A stretch of 64,000 nt of DNA from a candidate division WOR-3 bacterium (GTDB lineage: Bacteria; Hydrothermota; Tepidihabitantia; Tepidihabitantales; Tepidihabitantaceae): contig JBDRTY010000001.1 in assembly GCA_039801085.1 (NCBI GenBank), positions 62,001 to 126,000 of the forward strand, given 5' to 3'. The notes below the pieces were generated by a model. That model was not told where the DNA came from and did no database searches. It worked only from the letters and a program-made list of their open reading frames with translations. Positions 33,512 to 42,510 of this stretch are shown piece by piece (positions within the stretch are counted from its first letter, which is position 1; each line of letters opens with the position of its first letter). Both the position numbers and the translations under genes were made by a program.

Positions 33512-34454
33512 GGAGTTACTGGAGCGATTCGCCCAGGGCGACCGGCGTGCCTGCGGTCAGGTGATTTCTCTGGTGGAGAATGAGTCTGCCCGGGCAAAGC
33601 TGATTCTGAATAAACTCTATCCGCAGATGGGCAGGGCGTATCGGGTGGGAGTAACCGGTCCGCCCGGAGCCGGAAAGAGCACACTGGTGGAGAAGCTTGC
33701 CAGGCAGTTGCGGGAGTATAATTACCGGGTGGGAATTGTGGCCGTTGATCCGAGTTCCCCATTTTCCGGCGGTGCGGTTCTGGGGGACCGGGTGCGGATG
33801 GCGGCACTTTTTACGGATCCCGGAGTGTATATCCGTTCAATGGCAACCCGTGGCAGTCTGGGCGGACTGGCAAGACGCACGCGGGAGGTTTGCGATATTC
33901 TGGATGCCTTTGGCAGTGATTACATTCTCATTGAGACCGTGGGGGTAGGCCAGATGGAGCTGGATATTGCGGAAGCAGCTGATTCTACGGTGGTGGTGCT
34001 GGTGCCCGAATCCGGGGATTCAATTCAGGCGCTGAAGGCAGGATTGATGGAGATCGGAGAGATTTTCTGCGTCAACAAGTGTGATCGGGACGGGGCGGAC
34101 CGGATGGTGCTGGAGATTCAGACGATGCTGGAGCTGCGACCGAAAAATGATTCCTGGATACCGCCGGTGGTGAAGACCGCTGCAATTTCGGGTCTTGGGA
34201 TTGAGGAACTTTATGAAAGAATTTCTGCTCACCGCCGGTATCTGGAAACCAGCAGTATCCTTGAGGAGCGCCGGCGCCGGGCGGTCAGAGCGGAGATCGA
34301 ACGCCGGCTCAGCGAGAAGCTGCAGAGCTGGCTCTGGCGCCGGGACGGTTTTAAGGAGCGGGTGGAGGAGCTGGTTGAGGCGGTTATGAGCCGCCGGATT
34401 TCGCCCTACGAGGCGGTGGACCTGCTGTTTAAGGAAAGGGGGTTTGATGAATGA
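33492..34454 (+). CDS. meaB: Methylmalonyl-CoA mutase-associated GTPase MeaB
   Basis: A 320-residue G3E-family GTPase that loads adenosylcobalamin and protects methylmalonyl-CoA mutase. Visible motifs are Walker [37 protein letters not shown], the switch element [42 protein letters not shown], and the guanine motif NKCD. The start is uncertain: GTG 33492 (AAGGG about 12 bases upstream) or TTG 33495. Longer readings lie inside cobO. It overlaps the mutase gene by eight bases, in the standard order with its client enzyme. Confidence 0.93.
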   Translation: MLESTVEELLERFAQGDRRACGQVISLVENESARAKLILNKLYPQMGRAYRVGVTGPPGAGKSTLVEKLARQLREYNYRVGIVAVDPSSPFSGGAVLGDRVRMAALFTDPGVYIRSMATRGSLGGLARRTREVCDILDAFGSDYILIETVGVGQMELDIAEAADSTVVVLVPESGDSIQALKAGLMEIGEIFCVNKCDRDGADRMVLEIQTMLELRPKNDSWIPPVVKTAAISGLGIEELYERISAHRRYLETSSILEERRRRAVRAEIERRLSEKLQSWLWRRDGFKERVEELVEAVMSRRISPYEAVDLLFKERGFDE

Positions 34455-36099
34455 ACTGGAGCGGATTCAGAAGGAACGGGAAAGGTGGGAAGGATGTGTG
34501 AGCAAGGGTGACCCGGAGCGGTTTGTAACCGTTTCCGGTCTGCCCGTGGATATCATTTATACACCAGCTGACCTGCCAGGGTTTGATTATCTGCGGGATC
34601 TGGGTTTTCCCGGTGAGTATCCGTTTACCCGTGGTATCCGGCACAACATGTACCGTGGTCGGCTCTGGACGATGCGTCAGTTTTCCGGGTTCGGCACTGC
34701 CCGGGACACCAATGCCCGCTACAAGTTTCTGCTTGCCCATGGTGAGACCGGGCTTTCAGTGGCGTTTGATTTTCCCACACTTTACGGCCGTGATTCGGAT
34801 GATCCGATGGCGCGGGGTGAAGTGGGAAAATGCGGGGTGGCGATATCTTCGCTTGAGGATATGGAGACGCTGTTTGATGGTATTCCGCTAAGCGAGGTGT
34901 CGACATCAATGACGATCAATGGTCCGGCAGCGGTGCTGTGGGCGTTCTATATCGTTACTGCCGAAAAACAGGGGGTATCAAGCGAGAAACTGCGGGGGAC
35001 GATTCAGAATGACATTTTAAAGGAGTATATCGCCCAGAAGTCCTGGCTGTTTCCGCCCGAACCGTCGATGCGGATTATTACCGATATCATGGCATTCGGT
35101 GCGCGACATGTGCCGAAATGGAACACAATTTCCATCTCCGGATATCACATCCGGGAGGCCGGTTCCACTGCAGCGCAGGAGCTGGCGTTCACCCTGAAGG
35201 ACGGAATGACCTATGTTGAGGCGGGGATCAGGGCAGGACTGGATGTCGACGAGTTTGCCCCCCGGTTATCATTTTTCTTTAATTCCCATCTGGATTTTTT
35301 TGAGGAGATTGCCAAGTTCCGGGCGGCAAGGCGAATCTGGGCCCGGGAGATGCGGGAAACATTCAAGGCAAAAAAACCTGAGTCCTGGCTCTTGCGTTTT
35401 CATACTCAGACCGCGGGCTGTACCCTGACCGCTCAGCAGCCGGAGAATAATATCGTCAGGACCGCATTTCAGGCGCTGGCGGCAGTACTGGGCGGAACTC
35501 AGAGTCTGCATACCAATTCGATGGATGAGACCTGGGCGTTGCCGACTGAAAAGGCGGTGCTGATTGCACTCCGCACCCAGCAGCTGATTGCGGAGGAGAC
35601 AGGAGTAATCAATGTTATTGACCCCCTGGGAGGTTCCTATTATGTAGAGGCGCTGACCAATCGGCTGGAAGAGCAGGCATACGAATATTTTGCGAAGATC
35701 GACGCCCTGGGCGGTATGATCAAGGCAATTGAGCAAGGTTATCCGCAGCGTGAGATCGCTGAGGCGGCTTATCGTTATCAGAAGGCGGTTGACGAAGGGA
35801 GGAGAACTGTTGTCGGGGTGAACAAGTATGTGCTGGAAGGCGAGAGGCTGGAAATTCCGATACTGAAGATTGATCCGCAGGTGGAGGTGGAGCAGTGTGA
35901 AAGACTGCGGCGGTTGCGACAGCGCCGGGACGATGCGAAGGTGCGTCGCACCCTTGATGATCTGAAAGCCGCCTGTGCGGGCCGGGATAATGTAATGTAT
36001 CCGATTCTGGAGGCGGTTCGCGCCTATGCCACACTCGGGGAAATCTGCGGAGCAATGAAGGAGGTCTTCGGCACCTATGCCGAGCCACCGATGTTTTAG
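34447..36099 (+). CDS. Methylmalonyl-CoA mutase, large (substrate-binding) subunit
   Basis: A 550-residue TIM-barrel subunit that interconverts methylmalonyl-CoA and succinyl-CoA. Recognisable are YTRGI-type segment [57 protein letters not shown]-type segment, [51 protein letters not shown], and [39 protein letters not shown]. The cobalamin-binding domain is absent and encoded by the next gene, as in archaeal and many bacterial two-subunit mutases. Start ATG 34447 with AAGGAAAGGGGG upstream. Confidence 0.95.
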   Translation: MNELERIQKERERWEGCVSKGDPERFVTVSGLPVDIIYTPADLPGFDYLRDLGFPGEYPFTRGIRHNMYRGRLWTMRQFSGFGTARDTNARYKFLLAHGETGLSVAFDFPTLYGRDSDDPMARGEVGKCGVAISSLEDMETLFDGIPLSEVSTSMTINGPAAVLWAFYIVTAEKQGVSSEKLRGTIQNDILKEYIAQKSWLFPPEPSMRIITDIMAFGARHVPKWNTISISGYHIREAGSTAAQELAFTLKDGMTYVEAGIRAGLDVDEFAPRLSFFFNSHLDFFEEIAKFRAARRIWAREMRETFKAKKPESWLLRFHTQTAGCTLTAQQPENNIVRTAFQALAAVLGGTQSLHTNSMDETWALPTEKAVLIALRTQQLIAEETGVINVIDPLGGSYYVEALTNRLEEQAYEYFAKIDALGGMIKAIEQGYPQREIAEAAYRYQKAVDEGRRTVVGVNKYVLEGERLEIPILKIDPQVEVEQCERLRRLRQRRDDAKVRRTLDDLKAACAGRDNVMYPILEAVRAYATLGEICGAMKEVFGTYAEPPMF

Positions 36100-36108
36100 G
36101 AGGTGAAG

Positions 36109-36507
36109 ATGAAGAAACTGAGAATTCTCATTGCCAAGCCCGGGCTGGATGGCCATGACCGGGGCGCAAAAGTGGTTGCCCGGGCGCTGCGGGATGCCGG
36201 GTTCGAGGTGATCTACACCGGATTGCACCAGACACCGGAGATGATTGTGGAGACGGCAATTCAGGAGGATGTGGATGCGGTCGGCCTCTCAATTCTCTCC
36301 GGCGCGCATATGACGCTGATTCCGGAGGTGATGCGGTTGCTGAAGGAAAGGGGTGCGGGCGATATCCTCGTTTTCGGTGGCGGCATAATTCCCAAGGAGG
36401 ATATGGAGGAACTCTACCGGATGGGCTGTGGCCGACTGTTCGGTCCCGGAACACCGACTCAGGAGATCGTTGATTATCTGAAGGAGAAATTTCCGGACCG
36501 GGTCTAG
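36109..36507 (+). CDS. Methylmalonyl-CoA mutase, small (cobalamin-binding) subunit
   Basis: A 132-residue flavodoxin-fold B12-binding protein. The base-off/His-on motif is [14 protein letters not shown] (DxHxxG) near residue 15, followed by the nucleotide-tail contacts SILSGAHM and VFGGGIIP. It pairs with the large subunit encoded nine bases upstream. AGGAGG lies five bases before the ATG at 36109; a GTG two codons earlier is the poorer choice. Confidence 0.95.
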   Translation: MKKLRILIAKPGLDGHDRGAKVVARALRDAGFEVIYTGLHQTPEMIVETAIQEDVDAVGLSILSGAHMTLIPEVMRLLKERGAGDILVFGGGIIPKEDMEELYRMGCGRLFGPGTPTQEIVDYLKEKFPDRV

Positions 36508-36517
36508 CCAGCTGTGC

Positions 36518-36546
36518 TTGACAACAGTCAATCGAAGATTATTTTA
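36518..36546 (+). promoter_or_regulatory. Possible promoter of the AICARFT gene
   Basis: TTGACA (36518-36523) and, at 17 bases, ATTTTA (36541-36546); a better TATAAC at 36545-36550 has a 21-base spacer. With the first choice the TTG start at 36553 lies six bases after the -10. Confidence 0.4.
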
Positions 36547-36552
36547 TAACCC

Positions 36553-37722
36553 TTGGACGAAATCCGTCTGCGCTACGGGACCAATCCTCATCAGAAGAAT
36601 GCCCGGGTTTATGTGGCAGAGGGCAAACTGCCGATCGAGGTGCTTAATGGTATGCCCGGATATATCAACTTGGTGGATGCATTGAACTCCTGGCAGCTGG
36701 TGAAGGAGTTGCGCGCGCTTGCGGGGATGCCGGCGGCTGCCAGCTTCAAACACACCAGTCCGGCGGGAGCGGCGATCGGCCGGGAGCTGGATGATAAGCT
36801 GAAAAAGTCACTGTTTGTGCCCGAAGGCGAGCTTTCGCCCCTTGCCTGTGCCTATGCCCGGGCCCGTGGGGCCGACCGGATGGCAACCTTCGGAGACTGG
36901 GCGGCATTTTCTGATCCGGTTGACGAAGCCACGGCGCTTCTTTTGTCCCGGGAGATTTCTGACGGCTGCATTGCTCCGGAATATGAGCCCGCGGCGCTGG
37001 AAATTCTTAAAAACAAGAAGAATGGCACCTATCCGGTTCTCCGGATCGACCCGGAATGGACCCCGCCTCCGGTAGAGGTCCGACAGCTGTTCGGTCTGTT
37101 TCTCGAGCAGGAGCGAAATGACGCCCGGATTGACCACAAGCTGCTGGAGAATGTGGTTACGGTTAAGAAGGTGATTCCTGACAGTGTAAAGCTGGATCTC
37201 CTGCTTGCCTATCTGACATTGAAATACACCCAGTCCAATTCGGTCTGTCTGGCGTATGACGGACAGGTGATCGGAGTGGGGGCAGGGCAGCAGTCCCGGA
37301 TTCACTGCACCAGGCTTGCCTGCGCAAAGGCAGACAAGTGGTTTCTGCGTCTGCATCCGAAGGTCCTGGGGTTGAAGTTCAAAAAGGGTATCAGCCGGGG
37401 GGAGAAGGCAACCGCAATTGATATTTTTCTGGAGGAGAACGCTACACCTGAGGAGGTACACACCTGGTCCAGACTGTTTGCTGATTCGCCTGCGCCGCTG
37501 ACGCGGGAGGAACGCTGGCAGTGGATTGCTCAGTTTAACGGTATCTGTCTGGCTTCCGACGGGTTTATTCCTTTCCGGGACAATCTTGACCGTGCAGCCC
37601 GGAGTAATGTTCAGTTTGTGATTCAGCCCGGCGGTTCAACCCGGGATGAGGGGATTATCCGTGCTGCCGATGAATATGGCATGGTGATGGTGTTTACCGG
37701 ACTGCGGTTGTTTTATCATTAA
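36553..37722 (+). CDS. AICAR transformylase-only PurH-like protein
   Basis: A 389-residue protein covering only the formyltransferase half of PurH, which formylates AICAR in purine synthesis. It starts IRLRYGTNPHQKNARVYV and contains LNGMPGYINLVDALNSWQLVKEL, AASFKHTSPAGAA (the Lys-His catalytic pair), ALLLSREISDGCIAPEYEP, and QPGGSTRDEGIIRAADEYGMVMVFTG. The IMP cyclohydrolase (MGS) domain at the N-terminus of bifunctional PurH is missing, so cyclohydrolase must come from another gene. Similar single-domain forms occur in Bacteroidetes. The start is a TTG without a ribosome site. Confidence 0.9.
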   Translation: MDEIRLRYGTNPHQKNARVYVAEGKLPIEVLNGMPGYINLVDALNSWQLVKELRALAGMPAAASFKHTSPAGAAIGRELDDKLKKSLFVPEGELSPLACAYARARGADRMATFGDWAAFSDPVDEATALLLSREISDGCIAPEYEPAALEILKNKKNGTYPVLRIDPEWTPPPVEVRQLFGLFLEQERNDARIDHKLLENVVTVKKVIPDSVKLDLLLAYLTLKYTQSNSVCLAYDGQVIGVGAGQQSRIHCTRLACAKADKWFLRLHPKVLGLKFKKGISRGEKATAIDIFLEENATPEEVHTWSRLFADSPAPLTREERWQWIAQFNGICLASDGFIPFRDNLDRAARSNVQFVIQPGGSTRDEGIIRAADEYGMVMVFTGLRLFYH

Positions 37723-37729
37723 AAAGAAA

Positions 37730-37764
37730 GCGGGGCGACTTTCAATCGCCCCGCCTGTTTTTCT
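37730..37764. terminator. Bidirectional terminator between convergent genes
   Basis: A perfect 9-bp stem GCGGGGCGA/TCGCCCCGC with a 7-base loop (37730-37754). T-rich sequence follows on the plus side (CTGTTTTTCT), and the minus strand reads CTTTCTTTTT after the stem. It serves the AICARFT gene and the minus-strand UGA-containing gene. Confidence 0.85.
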
Positions 37765-37769
37765 GATTA

Positions 37770-38792
37770 TTAATCAGTGACGATCAGCTTTCCGTTGAAC
37801 TCAGTCCCGTTAACCTTAAGCCGGTAGAGGTAGATGCCGCGGTGGAGCCGGCTGCTGACATTAATTCTGCTGTCGCCCGCTATTGTGCCATTTTGAGTAT
37901 GGGATATCCGGCCGTCAACAGTGTAGATGTAAAGCTGATACTGGGCTCCGGAACTGGCGGTGACGGTAAAAACGGGCCGGCCTGAAGCCGGATTGGTAAG
38001 GGGTCTTACCTGTGCCGGCATGCACTCAGCCGGTTTTCCTTCACCGACGCCGACGAGGTCTAGAATCGCAATCTCTGCTCCCTGGTAGGCAGGATAGGAG
38101 GAGTCGGATGGTACCATAGTAGTACTCTGGGCATAAACCACAATTTTGCAGCGTTGTTCATTCCAGGTACTGGCGATCGTAAAGGGTTGAATTACTGAAT
38201 CAATACCCCCAGCAGGGACGGTAATTACCGTACCATACTGATTAGGAATGTAATCGCGGCAGACATGATTGTGCCACTGGTCACCGTTGGGCGCGGAGTA
38301 GTAAATTGAGTCTTCAGTCACTACAACCGAAACACGCATTGTCAGGTCATCGGTCGAATCGTTCTGAATCAGCGTTTTGATTGTGCCCTCGCGGGTGGTC
38401 TGGTTGTAATTACCGGTCAGGCTAATCTGGACCGGAGTCGGCACGCCGATCTGCGCCGCAACATAGCTTGCCCAGAGGTTATAGTTGTAACCGCGCTGCC
38501 GGCCGTCAACCCAGAGCCAAGGGGTCGCATAGGAACCGCTGTAGGGCCCGGGGTACATGTACCATTTGCCCCGCGCTTCGGCAGAGTAAAGCGGATATGA
38601 GGATGATACATGCCATTCGACGGCAACAACATAACCGGCATAATCGTAGGTGATCTGGTCAACTGCCCGACTGGCAGGTGCGCAGCTGGCTCAACCTTCA
38701 GAATAGGCTTCTTCCAGGACGACGATTCGCTGGTAGCCCACTGTAATAGTTGCAGTGAGCACCAGGGAAAGGACGATCAGTTGCTTGAGCAC
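37770..38792 (-). CDS. Putative selenoprotein: Omp28/thioredoxin-like secreted protein with UASC motif
   Basis: A 340-residue protein if the TGA at 38693-38691 is read through as residue 34. The GTG start at 38792 has AGGAGG five bases upstream and its own promoter. A signal peptide (MLKQLIVLSLVLTATITVG) leads into RIVVLEEAYSEG-U-ASCAPASRAVDQ. In Omp28-like and TlpA-like proteins the same place holds the first Cys of a WCxxC redox site, so UxxC is the expected selenocysteine form. The frame is intact on both sides (YVVAVEWH, then TPWLWVDGR, the cis-Pro/product-site region). The C-terminus (VDGRISHTQ ... RGIYLYRLKV ... LIVTD) is a type IX-like tail. If not read through, only a 33-residue peptide results. 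No selenium genes are in the window. Confidence 0.8.
38655..38685 (-). promoter_or_regulatory. bSECIS-like hairpin downstream of the UGA (gene at 38792)
   Basis: Counting U of UGA as 1, CUGCC (17-21) pairs with GGCAG (27-31) around an AGUCG loop (22-26). After a mismatch two further pairs (14-15 with 33-34) and a lower CUG/CAG stem (9-11 with 37-39) extend it. The loop starts 18 bases after the UGA and has G at its second position, matching the bacterial SECIS model. The G-U at 23-24 falls where E. coli fdhF has its GGUC loop. Confidence 0.65.
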
Positions 38793-38810
38793 GATTGCCT
38801 CCTTTTGTTT

Positions 38811-38838
38811 ATTATAGTTATCGAGCCCAGTGTGTCAA
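38811..38838 (-). promoter_or_regulatory. Promoter of the UASC selenoprotein gene
   Basis: Consensus TTGACA (38833-38838), 16-base spacer, TATAAT (38811-38816), inside and just after the end of the MFS gene. The leader is about 12 bases and carries AGGAGG (38798-38803). Confidence 0.8.
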
Positions 38839-40202
38839 TCCTGATTTCTGATTCCCAGCGCCTGCAGCAGAACATCCTTACCGGCATTCAAACGCCACAG
38901 TGCCAGATTGGTCAGTTCTCGAATTGTATGCCGCACCGGCTTGCTGCCCGGTTCCCGGACCTTAAGCAGTAGTGGCAGGCAGGCGAACCGGGCGATGCCG
39001 GCAGCAAGGAACATGACGTCGTAATTATAAAAATCGATGCCAAGGATTTTCAGATGAAAGCTGGAGATCAGCTGGGCGATGGTACCGGCAATCAGGGAGG
39101 CAATAAAGGCACCGAGACCGGTGACGACACTGTAGATCGCAAAGTAGCTTTCCTTGCGGGCAGGGTTATCGGCAAGGTCAAGCAGCAGGTTCCATAGTCC
39201 GAGACTGGCTCCGGTCCAGACCGCGCCGTTGAGGACGCCATCAATCCAGATTGGCAGGCGGAAGCGGGGGGTGGCGAAGAGCCAGAGAAAAGGCATTATT
39301 CCCACGAGGGCAAAGTTGAGGACTGTAACTGGTCGGGAGCCGAATCGGTCGATTGCGCGGCCCCAGAACAGTTGGAACAGGACGCCGATTACTCCGCCAA
39401 TCATGGAATAAATTGCCACTTCGGTAAAGCTGAAACGGAGATTTTTCAAGAGATGGACGAGGTAAAATGGTGATGCGAGTGTGCCGGTGAGAAACCAGAT
39501 TGCGAGGAAGATTGTCAGCCGCCGGAACTGCGGTTCCTGGAGCGGGCCGAAAAGAATTTCCCGGAATGCCGGTGCCGGCAGGAGTTTCGGTTCGGGTTCA
39601 GGCTGCCGGCGCAGGAGCAGTGTTGAAACCACACCGAACAGTACTGCGAGTGTAAACGCCAGCAGGTAGCCGGTGGTTTCGTTCCCCCGGGCTTTCAGAT
39701 AGTCCATACCCCGTCCCGCCCCAAATGCAACCAGCACACCGCTGACATTGAGAATTGCATTCCGGACACCGAAGAAACGGCCCCGGCGTTCCTCAGGCAC
39801 GAGGTCACTGATCCAGGATGTCCAGACCGTGCCGGCGATTGCCATCAGCACTGCGGAAATGCCGACGATCAGCAGGAAAAGTTCAATCCGCAGCCGGATG
39901 CGGAGCAGCAGGGCGATGACGATCAGTACATAGACTGACCGGCCGGTACCCGCGGTCCAGAGTACCAGCGATTTTCGGTTACCGACCCGGCGCACCAGGT
40001 AGCCGGAGAGAAAGCTGAAACCACTGACCAGTGCGGGGATGGCAGACAGAAGCGCAATCTGAAATGAATTTGCCCCGAGGTGCAGTGCCAGTCCGGCAAG
40101 AAACATACCGCCGGCAAGGGTTGTGTAGAGGGTGGCAAAGGTGCCTTCAATGATCGAGATTTCCAATCCTTTTTCGATTTCGCGGGGGGAGAGACGGTTC
40201 AA
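38835..40202 (-). CDS. Major facilitator superfamily transporter
   Basis: A 455-residue MFS permease with about twelve membrane helices. The family loop motif between helices 2 and 3 reads GYLVRRVGNRKSLV, and the second-half equivalent GRAIDRFGSRPV; VPEERRGRFFGVRNAI is also typical. Substrate not predictable. The TTG start overlaps the lipA stop as TTGA, so it is translationally coupled as the last gene of the redox operon. The promoter of the following UASC gene overlaps its 3' end. Confidence 0.8.
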   Translation of the reverse strand: MNRLSPREIEKGLEISIIEGTFATLYTTLAGGMFLAGLALHLGANSFQIALLSAIPALVSGFSFLSGYLVRRVGNRKSLVLWTAGTGRSVYVLIVIALLLRIRLRIELFLLIVGISAVLMAIAGTVWTSWISDLVPEERRGRFFGVRNAILNVSGVLVAFGAGRGMDYLKARGNETTGYLLAFTLAVLFGVVSTLLLRRQPEPEPKLLPAPAFREILFGPLQEPQFRRLTIFLAIWFLTGTLASPFYLVHLLKNLRFSFTEVAIYSMIGGVIGVLFQLFWGRAIDRFGSRPVTVLNFALVGIMPFLWLFATPRFRLPIWIDGVLNGAVWTGASLGLWNLLLDLADNPARKESYFAIYSVVTGLGAFIASLIAGTIAQLISSFHLKILGIDFYNYDVMFLAAGIARFACLPLLLKVREPGSKPVRHTIRELTNLALWRLNAGKDVLLQALGIRNQD

Positions 40203-41077
40203 ATCAGTGGAGGGTCGGGGTTGATATCTGTCCTGAGCAGTTCCTCAGCCAGATATGAGCTTCGGACCAGCGGGGCAGCAATGGTTCGCGGGATGCCGAT
40301 GGCGCGGGCATGCGCTGACAGCTTCTGAAGTTCCTCCCGGGTGTAGTAACGCGCAACTGGCAGGCAGCGCCGGTCCGGCTGGAGATACTGGCCAATGGTT
40401 ACAATATCACATCCTGCTGATTTCAGGTCAGCGAGTGTCTGGATGACCTCCTCCTCGGTTTCCCCCAGTCCGACCATCAGACCGCTTTTGGTTCTGACTG
40501 CCGGTGCCAGCATTTTTGCCAGCTGCAGAGTAGAAAGCGACTGGCAGTAATCTGCCCGCCGGTCACGGACAGCCGGGGTCAGCCGCTCCACGGTCTCAAG
40601 ATTGTGGGCAAAAACATCCGGACCGGCAGCAAGTACCTGCTGAATCAGTTCTCTTTTTCCATGGAAATCCGGAACCAGCACTTCAACAGCGATTCCCGGA
40701 TTTGATTTTTTCAGCAGCTGCACGGTGCGGGTAAAGATACCGGCACCGAGGTCAGGCAGGTCATCACGATCGACCGAAGTCAGGACGACATATTTAAGAC
40801 CCAGTTCCAGAATTGCCTCTGTCACCCGTTCGGGTTCAGAATTATCTACCTGACCGCGCGGGTTGCCGGTGGTAACAGCGCAGAAGCGGCAGTGTCGGGT
40901 GCAGGTGTTGCCGAGAAGCAGAACTGTTGCCGTCCCCCGATTCCAGCATTCAGCAAGGTTCGGACAGCGGGCTGAGCTGCAGACGGTATTCAGGTTATAT
41001 TTCCGGAGAATCTGATTTACCCGGATAAATTCCGGGCCGGCGGGCAGCCGGAATCTGAGCCATTCTGGTTTACGCAC
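40199..41077 (-). CDS. lipA: Lipoyl synthase
   Basis: A 292-residue radical-SAM enzyme that inserts two sulfurs into octanoyl groups of lipoyl domains. The auxiliary 4Fe-4S cluster motif is CSSARCPNLAEC, the radical-SAM motif CTRHCRFCAV, and the C-terminal RSSY motif VRSSYLAEEL supplies the serine ligand. GTTEEEV-like GETEEEV and QYLQPDR are also conserved. GTG start, seven bases past the NapH-like stop region. No lipB or lipoylated enzyme is near; its place in a thiol-redox operon is unexpected. Confidence 0.95.
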   Translation of the reverse strand: MRKPEWLRFRLPAGPEFIRVNQILRKYNLNTVCSSARCPNLAECWNRGTATVLLLGNTCTRHCRFCAVTTGNPRGQVDNSEPERVTEAILELGLKYVVLTSVDRDDLPDLGAGIFTRTVQLLKKSNPGIAVEVLVPDFHGKRELIQQVLAAGPDVFAHNLETVERLTPAVRDRRADYCQSLSTLQLAKMLAPAVRTKSGLMVGLGETEEEVIQTLADLKSAGCDIVTIGQYLQPDRRCLPVARYYTREELQKLSAHARAIGIPRTIAAPLVRSSYLAEELLRTDINPDPPLI

Positions 41078-41078
41078 T

Positions 41079-42359
41079 TCAGAAAGTAATTTTCAAGGAT
41101 TTTGGTGGACAGTTCCAGACACACTGAAAACACCGGATACATTCTGCCTGATTCGGGTCCTGGAACGGCTCAATGTCCATGGGGCAGACCCGGCGGCAGG
41201 CTCCGCACTTACTGCAGGTCTGTCCGTTCAGCTCCATCCGCATCATACTGGCTTTGTTGAACAGGGCATAAATCGCACCAATCGGGCATACCATGCGGCA
41301 GAAGGGGCGTTTTACCGTGATTGATGCCCAGAAGACGAATAAAAGAATGGCAACTTTCAGATAAAAGAGCCAGCCGACAAGTGCCCGCAGACCCTGAACC
41401 GGGTCCCACAGCACAAGCGGGATACCAGCTTCCAAGGTGCCCTGAGGGCACAGTTTGCAGAACCAGGGTTCGGCAGTGAAGTAGGCAGCGACGCCTGCAA
41501 CGATGAGCAGAAAGGAATATTTGAGAGCAGTCGCAGGGAGGTAAAGTTTAAGTCTGCCTTCCAGAAGCAGAACGTTTAAAACCGCAAACAGAATAAAAAG
41601 GAGGCCGATTTCCCCGCCTGAAAACGGACCAATTCCTACTGATTTGCCGTTAAGGCTGATGATAAAACCGGCTGGGACGGCGATGAACAGTGACCGTTTC
41701 CCACCAAGCAGGCTGAAGGCAGCCATGCTGACTACGCCAGTTGCGATGCCGGAGCTGGCCTCATGTTTGAATATGATTAGCAGGCCCAGAACAATTCCCA
41801 GGAGCATGCCGGCAACCGAGAATCGCTGGGGAAGTGCGAGTTTTCCCTTGATCGTACTGTAGAGCAGCAACGCCATAAACGGCAGCCACCCGAATAGCAG
41901 TCCTTTCCAGAATGAGATTTTGATGAAGGTGGCAAGCAGAATTACGGTTAGGATGCCGGTTCCGGCAATAGTCAGGAAGGTAACCCAGCGGTTCAGATTT
42001 GCCCGGGGTCCGATTTTAATCTTGTAAAGCAAGTCCTGCCACAGACCGAAGGGGCATATCCAGCCGCACGCCGCCCGGCCGACAAATGCGCCGATTATCA
42101 TGAACAGTCCCAGAATCACCCAAGGCACATTCTGCCACCAGGTAACCCCTTTCATGCCGATGATTTGCTGAAAAGAGCCAAGCGGGCAGGCAAATACCGA
42201 AAGGGGACCGCCGTAACAGTTGAGTACGGGTTCAGGTACCGATTTGAGTATTCCGGAGTAAAGGACTTTATTCTGAAGATAGGCAAGGATATAACCGTTC
42301 AGGAGCACGGTGCCGATAATCTGACCGATGCGATGTGGGGCAATGCGCCGTTTCGCCAT
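41079..42359 (-). CDS. NapH/MauN-like membrane protein with 4Fe-4S ferredoxin domain
   Basis: A 426-residue inner-membrane iron-sulfur protein. It has about nine membrane helices, the membrane Cys motifs ACPLGSFQQ (C58) and CGWICPFGLWQD (C98, C102), later CKLCPQGTLE and CRMVCPIGAIY, and ends with two 4Fe-4S clusters (CSKCGACRRVCPMD and CIRCFQCVWNCPP). NapH/NosR/CcoG-like proteins pass electrons between quinols or cytosolic donors and periplasmic partners. Here the neighbours are exported thiol/selenol proteins, suggesting it feeds or drains them. I start at ATG 42359 (MAKRRIAPHR); a TTG at 42413 inside the previous small gene is less likely. No clear Shine-Dalgarno. Confidence 0.8.
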   Translation of the reverse strand: MAKRRIAPHRIGQIIGTVLLNGYILAYLQNKVLYSGILKSVPEPVLNCYGGPLSVFACPLGSFQQIIGMKGVTWWQNVPWVILGLFMIIGAFVGRAACGWICPFGLWQDLLYKIKIGPRANLNRWVTFLTIAGTGILTVILLATFIKISFWKGLLFGWLPFMALLLYSTIKGKLALPQRFSVAGMLLGIVLGLLIIFKHEASSGIATGVVSMAAFSLLGGKRSLFIAVPAGFIISLNGKSVGIGPFSGGEIGLLFILFAVLNVLLLEGRLKLYLPATALKYSFLLIVAGVAAYFTAEPWFCKLCPQGTLEAGIPLVLWDPVQGLRALVGWLFYLKVAILLFVFWASITVKRPFCRMVCPIGAIYALFNKASMMRMELNGQTCSKCGACRRVCPMDIEPFQDPNQAECIRCFQCVWNCPPKSLKITF

Positions 42360-42396
42360 TTTACTTACAGGTCTACCCGAGACCCATACAGCCAAG

Positions 42397-42510
42397 TCAT
42401 ATCTGGGAAGCAAAGCCGTGAATGATTGAGAGCATGCCCAGTCCGATACCCAGCACTAAGAGTACGATTCCGCCGATTGCCAGCAAAACAAAGACCAGTT
42501 TCCGCCTCAT
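42397..42510 (-). CDS. 37-residue single-pass membrane peptide
   Basis: A small gene whose ATG overlaps the stop of the upstream barrel gene as ATGA, arguing that it is translated. It encodes MRRKLVFVLLAIGG, a continuous hydrophobic span of about 25 residues rich in Ile, Val, Leu and Gly, then SIIHGFASQI. The positive N-terminus predicts a cytosolic start. A glycine-zipper-like GIGLGM pattern suggests helix packing, perhaps with the NapH-like protein encoded 38 bases downstream. No named family recognised. Confidence 0.65.
   Translation of the reverse strand: MRRKLVFVLLAIGGIVLLVLGIGLGMLSIIHGFASQI

Noticed and set aside
37770-38792. Simple pseudogene or sequencing error for the TGA-split gene
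   Set aside because: Promoter, ribosome site, signal peptide and both flanking protein segments are intact, and a homologous gene 6 kb away has TGA at the same redox position.
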